Positions 7,888 through 13,579 of a stretch of DNA of 19,587 nucleotides are shown here, one piece after another. This stretch comes from JBDTOX01 sp039933015 (GTDB lineage: Bacteria > Pseudomonadota > Gammaproteobacteria > Burkholderiales > Methylophilaceae). Within the stretch, counting starts at the first letter, position 1, and every line of letters begins with the position of its first letter. The notes under the pieces were generated by a model. The model was given only the letters and a program-made list of their open reading frames with translations. It made no database searches and was not told the DNA's origin. The position numbers and the translations under genes are program-made. The stretch lies in NCBI GenBank assembly GCA_039933015.1, contig JBDTOX010000049.1, positions 1-19,587 on the forward strand. Direction: 5' to 3'.

Positions 7888-8898
7888 TCAGGCGACTAAT
7901 AATTCCTTCAAGTTATTGTCGACAAACTCAACGTCGGCAGGATTAATTTTTCCACCCGCGTAGTGACCCCATACCGAAGGAATAACTCGCAGATCAGCGT
8001 GTTGCATGTGGGCGACTTCGATCGCGCTGTCCTCAGGCGGAAAATACATATCCGTTTTTCCAGGCATCACGAAGGTTTTGGCTTCTATTGCCGCGAGCGC
8101 TTTGCCATAATCGCCATTAAATTTCGGATTGGCACTGAGATCTGCGTGTTGCCATGTCCATATCATGGCCAGGATGTTATTGGCATCACGCGAGAGATAG
8201 ATTGCTTCCCAATAATCGACAAGAAATTTTTCTAAGGTGGGGTAGCCCAACTCCTTAAACTTTTCTTCCCTATAAAAAGCATGTGAAAGTGCCCATCCTG
8301 CCCACGCGCGCCCCAAGGCTTTTAAGCCACGAATCGGCGGCGTTGCGTAGCAACCGTTATTCCACGCAGAATCGGCGGTAAGTGCTGCACGCATTCCTTC
8401 AAGAAAAACATAGTTATGGACAGACGTCCTTGCGGACCCAGCAATTGGCGCCAAGCGCTCGATCATCGATGGAAACAGGCAGGCCCATTGATAGACCTGC
8501 TGCGCTCCCATCGACCACCCAATTGCCAGCTTGATACGGTCGACCCCCAACACTTCTGTAACCAGTTTGTGCTGCAATAAGACATTGTCATATATTGTAA
8601 AGTTAGGAAAATTACCTCCCAAAAAATCAGCAGCAACATTACTTGGTGACGATGACACTCCATTACCGAACAGATTGGGCACGATAATGAAGTACTTATT
8701 TGGGTCTAAAGCTTTTCCTTCCCCAATCAAGTACTCATTATCTTTATGCGTGCCACCAAACCTTGTTGAAAAAAGCACTACGTTGTCCCTTTTGCGGTTT
8801 AGCGTGCCGTAAGTCTTGTAAACCAGCTCCGCATCCGGCAACAACTGGCCTGATTGCAATATGACTTCTTTCAACCGATAAATAGAAATGTCATCCAT
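7888..8898 (-). CDS. Alpha/beta hydrolase, homoserine acetyltransferase (MetX)-like
   Basis: This 336-residue cytoplasmic protein has the alpha/beta-hydrolase fold in its MetX-like form. ELVYKTYGTLN near the N-terminus and GEGKALDPNKYFIIVPNLFG (59-78) resemble homoserine O-acetyltransferases. The nucleophile elbow is GWSMG with S129, and likely triad partners are D283 (MPGKTDMYFPPEDS) and H312 (VWGHYAGG). It is shorter than typical MetX, and its elbow GWSMGAQQ differs from the usual GGSMGG of MetX. I therefore do not call it methionine biosynthesis. It could be an acyltransferase or an amidase/esterase-like hydrolase acting on the product or substrate of the neighbouring ligase. The start ATG at 8896-8898 has AAAGGAG 9 bases upstream. 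It lies 35 bases after the ligase gene, so co-transcription is likely. Confidence 0.8.
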   Translation of the reverse strand: MDDISIYRLKEVILQSGQLLPDAELVYKTYGTLNRKRDNVVLFSTRFGGTHKDNEYLIGEGKALDPNKYFIIVPNLFGNGVSSSPSNVAADFLGGNFPNFTIYDNVLLQHKLVTEVLGVDRIKLAIGWSMGAQQVYQWACLFPSMIERLAPIAGSARTSVHNYVFLEGMRAALTADSAWNNGCYATPPIRGLKALGRAWAGWALSHAFYREEKFKELGYPTLEKFLVDYWEAIYLSRDANNILAMIWTWQHADLSANPKFNGDYGKALAAIEAKTFVMPGKTDMYFPPEDSAIEVAHMQHADLRVIPSVWGHYAGGKINPADVEFVDNNLKELLVA

Positions 8899-8933
8899 GG
8901 GGGTCGACTCCTTTCAGGTATTAATTTTGCGAA

Positions 8934-10394
8934 TTAGAAGAACCTCAGATACTCATGGACCTCCCATTCCGTAACCGATTGGTGAAAACGGTCCCATTCG
9001 ACGTGCTTGTATTGGCTGAAGGAATTATGCAGCACAGGTCCCAGCACCTCTTTTGCCAGCGGATCTTCATCAAAATACTCGATCGCTTCAAGTAAGGTCC
9101 GAGGCAAACGATGGATTCCATCAGCCTTCATTTCTGCTTCCGACATGTCGTAAAGATTTTTATTGCACATCGGTCCCGGATCAAGCTTGTTATTTATCCC
9201 CTCCATTGCTGACGCCAGGGTCATGGCTAACGACAGATAGGGGTTCATGGTCATATCAGTCGCTCTGTTTTCAATAGCAAACCGACTTTGCGGGAGCCGT
9301 AGCATTGCCGAACGATTATTCCGGCCATAAGCGATGTGCGTTGGCGCCCAGGTCACGGTTCCGCCTTCAAAACCGGCGACGCGCGCTGTTAGCCCTTTAT
9401 ATGAATTGACCGTTGGGCACGCGATGGCGGTAATTGCTCGCCCGTGTTGCTTAAGCCCCGCGATGGCGTTGAAAGCCAGTTCACTCCAGTTGCCATCCTC
9501 GCCTTCAAACACATTGACGCCCGGATTGTCGATCGCCTGCATACTGATGTTAATGTGCGCGCCTGAACGCCAATCTCCCGTGCTGGTCTTGGGCATGAAG
9601 CTCACGAACATTCCGTGTTTTTTTGCCACTTCTTTAAGCAACACCCGCAGAAACGTCAGGCGATCAGCCATTTGCAGTGCATCGGTGTAATGGAAATCCA
9701 GCTCAAATTGAGAGTAGGCCCCTTCGGCGACAGCGTCGTGCATTCTCCAGCCGAGCTTGTCAATGATTGCCATTACATCACTGAGATACGGCATGGAATC
9801 GATCGAAAATTCCGAATCGTATCCAAAGGCTTGTCGTTGTGGGCGTAACCCCTTTCCTGGAGTTGGGTCATCATCAATAGCCTTTACAGGCTTGCCGTCG
9901 ACATAACGCATCACCATGAACTCAGGCTCAACCCCTGCGTACATTGCGTAGCCGGCCTTGGCTGCTTCTTCAATCTGTCGTTTCAATATTTGCCTTGGAC
10001 AAACGGCATACGGTTTGTCTTCCCACCACAAATCCGCAAACACCCATGCAAGCGTATTGTCCCAAGGGCAAACTACCAGACTATCAAGGTCTGGAATGGG
10101 AATTTGATCCGCATCAGAGGCTCCCAGCTCCGGCACCATAGACACCGAATGCACGGCAAACTGAGGGCCTTTTCCAAAGCACAGATCCTCAAGTTTACTG
10201 AGCGGTACAGGTTTGGTCTTGGGTGATCCAAGCAAATCGACCCAGCACGACAAAATATATTGAACACCTGCGGCTTCCAGCATGGCACGTGCTTCTGCGA
10301 CCCGCTCCTTATCCGGAAACGAATCTTTCATGGTTTTAGGGAAACTAGTCTTGGGACCATTGCTGTTTATTTCCAACTTACTGATTGCGTTCAT
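8934..10394 (-). CDS. Glutamine synthetase-superfamily ligase (possible gamma-glutamyl-amine/amide synthetase)
   Basis: This 486-residue ATP-dependent ligase is of the type I glutamine synthetase fold. The catalytic set is present: E156 and E158 (VEPEF), E224 and E231 (AEGAYSQFE), H280 (SGAHINIS), E343 in the region of the glutamate flap (AGFEGG), R361 (GRNNRS) and the ENR motif at 375-377. An NLYD segment (413-416) sits where the adenylylated tyrosine loop of GlnA lies. It is clearly diverged from the true glnA at the end of this window, so it more likely joins glutamate to an amine or amide, as GlnT-, GmaS- or PuuA-type enzymes do, than makes housekeeping glutamine. The start ATG at 10392-10394 has AGGAG 7 bases upstream. 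It follows the Lrp/AsnC gene by 57 bases and precedes the hydrolase by 35. The substrate is unknown. Confidence 0.85.
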   Translation of the reverse strand: MNAISKLEINSNGPKTSFPKTMKDSFPDKERVAEARAMLEAAGVQYILSCWVDLLGSPKTKPVPLSKLEDLCFGKGPQFAVHSVSMVPELGASDADQIPIPDLDSLVVCPWDNTLAWVFADLWWEDKPYAVCPRQILKRQIEEAAKAGYAMYAGVEPEFMVMRYVDGKPVKAIDDDPTPGKGLRPQRQAFGYDSEFSIDSMPYLSDVMAIIDKLGWRMHDAVAEGAYSQFELDFHYTDALQMADRLTFLRVLLKEVAKKHGMFVSFMPKTSTGDWRSGAHINISMQAIDNPGVNVFEGEDGNWSELAFNAIAGLKQHGRAITAIACPTVNSYKGLTARVAGFEGGTVTWAPTHIAYGRNNRSAMLRLPQSRFAIENRATDMTMNPYLSLAMTLASAMEGINNKLDPGPMCNKNLYDMSEAEMKADGIHRLPRTLLEAIEYFDEDPLAKEVLGPVLHNSFSQYKHVEWDRFHQSVTEWEVHEYLRFF

Positions 10395-10451
10395 GCTAAG
10401 GCTCCTATATTGACCAACAGATTTAACAACCTGATTTTCTTATCGACTTCA

Positions 10452-11015
10452 TTAAGCAGAGGTATCAGGAAACCCTCTTTTCAAAAAAAACTGATTCTTA
10501 ATCATCGAAAGGCCCTTCATTAACTCCACGCTTGCGATGTCCTCCTGGCTATAACAATTCTTGCCAACAAACTCGAGAAACTCCTCGTCCGATCCGCAAA
10601 CTATTTCCACGAGCAAGTCATATCTTCCAGTCACCCACATGGCATAAACCACTTCCGGATGTTCCGCCAATCTCTCCCCCACTTCCCGGGGTGTCCGCCC
10701 TGGCGCGACCTTTATTCCCAGCATTGCGTCGGCCTTGTAATTAATCCCTGTGGGATCAGTTAGGGCGACAATGTGCAATACACCAGATTGCTTCATCCAA
10801 TTAACTCGATTTCGAACGGTGCCCTCGGAAACGCTTAGCGCAGAAGCGATATCCGAATAAGACATACGACCGTCCTCTTGCAGAATACTGACGATAGCTT
10901 TGTTTAACTCGTCTGATGCAGAAGCCAATTCCGAGGACTTGGGCAAGTTCTTTGCAGCTTCAATCGCAGACAAGCTGTCAACTTCGCGAGATGGTTTGGA
11001 TAAGTTTTCTTTCAT
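10452..11015 (-). CDS. Lrp/AsnC-family transcriptional regulator
   Basis: This 187-residue DNA-binding regulator has a winged helix-turn-helix at about 37-80 (SYSDIASALSVSEGTVRNRV at 52-71). An RAM ligand-binding domain follows at about 97-180, containing EHPEVVYAMWVTGRYDLLVEI. Such proteins sense amino acids and control their transport and metabolism, usually from a neighbouring operon. An extra polar N-terminal stretch of about 35 residues makes it longer than the common 150-165. The start ATG at 11013-11015 has GGAG 6 bases upstream, so the extension seems genuine. It is the first gene of the leftward unit with the ligase, hydrolase and permease, and is the likely local regulator of that unit. 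Autoregulation is plausible from the AT-rich upstream region. Confidence 0.88.
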   Translation of the reverse strand: MKENLSKPSREVDSLSAIEAAKNLPKSSELASASDELNKAIVSILQEDGRMSYSDIASALSVSEGTVRNRVNWMKQSGVLHIVALTDPTGINYKADAMLGIKVAPGRTPREVGERLAEHPEVVYAMWVTGRYDLLVEIVCGSDEEFLEFVGKNCYSQEDIASVELMKGLSMIKNQFFLKRGFPDTSA

Positions 11016-11045
11016 GCTTCACTCCGCAATCGTTAACGTTCACCG

Positions 11046-11074
11046 ATATTATTTAATTGATTTCGTAATTGCAA
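11046..11074 (-). promoter_or_regulatory. Predicted sigma-70 promoter of the Lrp/AsnC-led unit
   Basis: On the - strand, TTGCAA (11069-11074) and TAATAT (11046-11051) are separated by exactly 17 bases. This is a good -35/-10 pair reading into the regulator gene, with transcription expected to start near 11039. A palindrome CGTTAACG (11031-11038) lies just downstream and could be an operator. It is predicted from sequence only. Confidence 0.6.
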
Positions 11075-11198
11075 GCGTTTTTTTATTGTATTCGTATTAA
11101 TAATATAATTAAATTGATGGAATATTATTTCATGGCATTTATTGCTAAGGAAATAGCAACGCGATTTAATTATTCGGCATCTCTGGCGAGGTGTATCA

Positions 11199-11390
11199 AT
11201 GTGGGCTTTACCCGCTTTACTGGGTGATTTTCAGCTTCCCGCTTGTAACTTTTTGATCGCCATCGTGAATGCCGCCACGAAGCAGAAATCCACCAGCAGC
11301 ATAGTCGCAGCGGTGTATGGGGAATGGATCATCAAGCGCCTGTACACGCGCTGCCAGGTCATCAAGCTGCGCTCCGAAAACCTCGACTAA
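11199..11390 (+). pseudogene. UmuD-like (peptidase S24) C-terminal remnant
   Basis: The + frame contains SSIVAAVYGEWIIKRLYTR followed by VIKLRSEN. This matches the core of UmuD/LexA-type S24 peptidases, where E. coli UmuD has DIVIAAVDGEFTVKKLQLR. The lysine in WIIKRL falls at the catalytic Lys. The frame stops right after SENLD, where UmuD proteins go on for about 25 more residues. The upstream part, including the region that should hold the catalytic Ser, is not recognisable. I read it as a decayed fragment of an umuD or S24 repressor gene, perhaps left from a lost umuDC or mobile cassette. The ATG at 11199 has no clear ribosome-binding site; the recognisable part is about 11255-11387. The resemblance was judged by eye. 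Confidence 0.45.
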
Positions 11391-11567
11391 CTTCCGGACC
11401 TTTCCTTTGCCATCAGATTTCCCTATAGCGCCCAATGGTGAAGAGTTAATTTCTTCCTCACTAAATAGTCTGCCACTGGCAATACGTTCAGTAAGATCAA
11501 ACCCATTTGAAATTACCCATTGATGGCACAAAGAAGCTGATATCAAAGACTTATTGCGTTATAAATA

Positions 11568-11594
11568 GAAAACGGCCGCAATGCGGCCGTTTTC
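11568..11594 (-). terminator. Intrinsic terminator downstream of ssb
   Basis: A nearly continuous palindrome has 13-base arms, GAAAACGGCCGCA (11568-11580) and its exact complement (11582-11594), around a single central base. The GC-rich core is flanked by A and T runs, so it could stop transcription from both sides. It lies about 25 bases past the ssb stop codon. Confidence 0.85.
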
Positions 11595-11618
11595 TTGACA
11601 CCATATTTCTTATACCCG

Positions 11619-12110
11619 CTAGAACGGAATATCATCCTCAAAATCATCAAATCCGGAGCCGCCAGCAGGCTTGGCTGCCGGTGCCTGGCGTGGCGCCGAT
11701 GAGGAAGAAGGTGCCGATTGACGGGGCGCATCTGAAGCCGGTCCTTCATCATCCATGACCTCATACGTATTGGCACCGCTGCGGCCGCCTAGCATTTGCA
11801 TGCGATCGGCTACCACTTCCGTGGTCTGGCGTTCGTTGCCTTCTTTATCCTGCCATTTACGCGTTTGCAAACGCCCTTCTATATACACTGAAGAACCTTT
11901 TTTGAGGTATTCGCCAGCGATTTCAGCCAGCTTGCCGAACATGGAAATACGATGCCATTCGGTACGCTCCTGCTTCTGGCCGTTTTTATCTTTCCAGTTA
12001 TCCGTGGTTGCAATACTGAACGAAGCCAGCGCGTCGCCTGAAGGCATGTAGCGCATTTCAGGATCGCGTCCGAGATTGCCCACCAAAATTACCTTGTTCA
12101 CAGATGCCAT
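11619..12110 (-). CDS. ssb: Single-stranded DNA-binding protein SSB
   Basis: This 163-residue protein binds single-stranded DNA during replication, recombination and repair. The N-terminal OB fold spans about 1-110, starting MASVNKVILVGNLGRDPE, with the GEYLKKGSSVYIEGRLQ segment. A flexible Ser/Ala/Pro/Gly-rich linker follows (about 111-152). The acidic tail ends DDFEDDIPF, the partner-docking tip that contacts repair and replication proteins. Length and tail are standard for a proteobacterial SSB. The start ATG at 12108-12110 has AGGAG upstream, embedded in the end of the yajR-like gene. One base separates the yajR stop from this ATG, so translation is probably coupled. Confidence 0.97.
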   Translation of the reverse strand: MASVNKVILVGNLGRDPEMRYMPSGDALASFSIATTDNWKDKNGQKQERTEWHRISMFGKLAEIAGEYLKKGSSVYIEGRLQTRKWQDKEGNERQTTEVVADRMQMLGGRSGANTYEVMDDEGPASDAPRQSAPSSSSAPRQAPAAKPAGGSGFDDFEDDIPF

Positions 12111-12111
12111 G

Positions 12112-13488
12112 TCATTCTCCTATTAAACGTAAGGCAAGCGCTTCATCCCAGCCTTGCTGCATATCGACTTTAAGTATAACCATGCCCTCTTCAGGCAGCA
12201 CCACTGCTTCGCATACACCCTTTAGAGCACCCAGCTGATTTGATAACTCCCGGGCGCGAGTGGCGCTCATTTCTCGCAAATGATACATCTTGCTTTTAAC
12301 CGCTGGCGGCGCTTTCATGCTTAAGGCAAATATGAGCCATAACGCCATCAACACGCTGCAGAATATGAATACTGAGGCGAAACCATGATAGTGCGAGAGG
12401 TAGCCGCCCAACGCGCCACCGACGAATATGCCTAATGACTGCGACGTATTATACACGCCCATGGCGGTCCCCTTACTGGCTGCCGGGGCCAGCTTGGAGA
12501 TGATGGAAGGCAGGCTCGCCTCCAGCACATTAAAGGCAATGAAGTAGAAAGTAAGTGAAACGACTATGCCCCAGAAATGCTGGACAGACAACGCAAAAAG
12601 CACTTGTGCACCGAGCATGATCGCAATCGCTGCAACAAATACCTGTTTCAGTCTGGCGCGTTTTTCGCCATAAATAATGGCGGGCACCATCAATACAAAA
12701 GACAGCACTAAAACCGGTAAATAAATCTGCCAGTGCTGATTTACACTCATACCGCTGGTCTGCATGAGGGCAAACGGTACTACGATAAACATCGCCATTT
12801 GTGCTGCATGGAGGGCAAAAATACCGAAATTGAGCCGCAACAATTGTGGATCCGCCAACACCCCCTTCAAGCTGCTGGATTTAGCCTCGGCATCAGAATG
12901 GAAACGGCTGACAAGCGGGTCAGGCACCACATACTTGATCACCAGCATGGCAAGTAAAGCCAGTACGCCGGTGAGTGCAAAAATGCCCGGTACGCCTATC
13001 CATTGGTTAAAAACAGGGCCTAGTATTAACGATAAGGCGAACGTGACGCCGATAGTGCCGCCTATCATGGCCATGGCTTTGGTACGATGCTCTTCACGCG
13101 TGAGGTCGGCCAGCAACGCCGTCACTGCCGCGGAGATGGCCCCCGCTCCTTGCAGCGCACGACCAAAAATCACCATATAAATATCGTTCGCCATCGCGGC
13201 AACGACACTGCCGACGACAAACAACGCTAAGCCAATATAGATAACACGTTTACGACCATAGCGATCCGAAGCCATGCCAAAAGGCAATTGAAGAACCGCC
13301 TGAGTAAGCCCATAGGCGCCCAGCGCCAGGCCGATCAGCAAATGATTCCCGCCACCCGGCAATGTTTCTGCGTAAATCGAGAAAATTGGCAAGATAAGGA
13401 ACATACCCAGCATGCGCAGGCCATAGATAGAGGCCAGGCTCAAACTGGTTCGCAACTCAAGCGCGGTCATACGTTCAGAATATGGCAT
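12112..13488 (-). CDS. yajR: MFS transporter of the YajR type
   Basis: This 458-residue inner-membrane protein belongs to the major facilitator superfamily, with 12 predicted helices. Motif A appears as SDRYGRKRV between helices 2 and 3. Long stretches recall E. coli YajR: SLRMLGMFLILP-like helix 1, GAYGLTQAVLQLPFG, GRALQGAGAISAAVTALLAD, LTREEHRTKAMAMIG and SKGTAMGVYNTSQ-like helix 10. The C-terminal 65-70 residues form a soluble ferredoxin-like domain, the YAM domain that marks YajR. The family is taken to be proton-driven drug or metabolite efflux; the physiological substrate is unknown. The ATG at 13488 has only a weak ribosome-binding site, and an in-frame ATG six codons on is an alternative. 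It is divergent from uvrA and coupled to ssb. Confidence 0.9.
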   Translation of the reverse strand: MPYSERMTALELRTSLSLASIYGLRMLGMFLILPIFSIYAETLPGGGNHLLIGLALGAYGLTQAVLQLPFGMASDRYGRKRVIYIGLALFVVGSVVAAMANDIYMVIFGRALQGAGAISAAVTALLADLTREEHRTKAMAMIGGTIGVTFALSLILGPVFNQWIGVPGIFALTGVLALLAMLVIKYVVPDPLVSRFHSDAEAKSSSLKGVLADPQLLRLNFGIFALHAAQMAMFIVVPFALMQTSGMSVNQHWQIYLPVLVLSFVLMVPAIIYGEKRARLKQVFVAAIAIMLGAQVLFALSVQHFWGIVVSLTFYFIAFNVLEASLPSIISKLAPAASKGTAMGVYNTSQSLGIFVGGALGGYLSHYHGFASVFIFCSVLMALWLIFALSMKAPPAVKSKMYHLREMSATRARELSNQLGALKGVCEAVVLPEEGMVILKVDMQQGWDEALALRLIGE

Positions 13489-13516
13489 GGAAAGTAATTG
13501 AATTTAGGACAGGAAG

Positions 13517-13555
13517 TTGCGTATATTATCAGGTTGCCCTATTGGGCGTTAATAT
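13517..13555 (+). promoter_or_regulatory. Predicted uvrA promoter with a possible LexA-like site
   Basis: In the 91-base gap between the divergent yajR and uvrA genes, TTATCA (13526-13531) and TAATAT (13550-13555) with an 18-base spacer form a candidate promoter toward uvrA. Overlapping its -35 is a TTG-N10-CAG element (13517-13532). It resembles the LexA box CTG-N10-CAG in spacing and AT-rich centre but lacks the first C. SOS control of uvrA is known in many bacteria; here it is only suggested. Confidence 0.35.
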
Positions 13556-13579
13556 ACAGTTAGAACACAGTAGAGACTA

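Larger units (their letters stand above)
11016..11618. other. Gene-poor region between the Lrp/AsnC gene and ssb
   Basis: This stretch of about 600 bases holds the leftward promoter of the regulator gene at its left end. Next come very AT-rich DNA with small dyads (ATGGAA/TTTCAT at 11117-11133 and TTGCTA/TAGCAA at 11142-11159) and a UmuD-like gene remnant on +. The terminator of ssb lies at its right end. A - strand frame at 11217-11546 starts only with TTG, has no recognisable family and covers the UmuD-like match on the other strand. I see no intact gene. Confidence 0.55.

Noticed and set aside
7888..8898. Naming the hydrolase metX and placing it in methionine synthesis
   Set aside because: The nucleophile elbow and length differ from usual MetX, no metW follows, and the neighbours point to another pathway.
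8934..10394. Naming the GS-like ligase gmaS (gamma-glutamylmethylamide synthetase)
   Set aside because: Tempting in a methylotroph-like genome, but none of the N-methylglutamate pathway genes is adjacent, and sequence reading alone cannot separate GmaS, GlnT and PuuA types.
11217..11546. A 109-codon - strand open frame between the Lrp/AsnC gene and the ssb terminator
   Set aside because: It begins only with TTG, has no convincing ribosome-binding site or family resemblance, and lies opposite the recognisable UmuD-like stretch on +. A real small gene cannot be wholly excluded.
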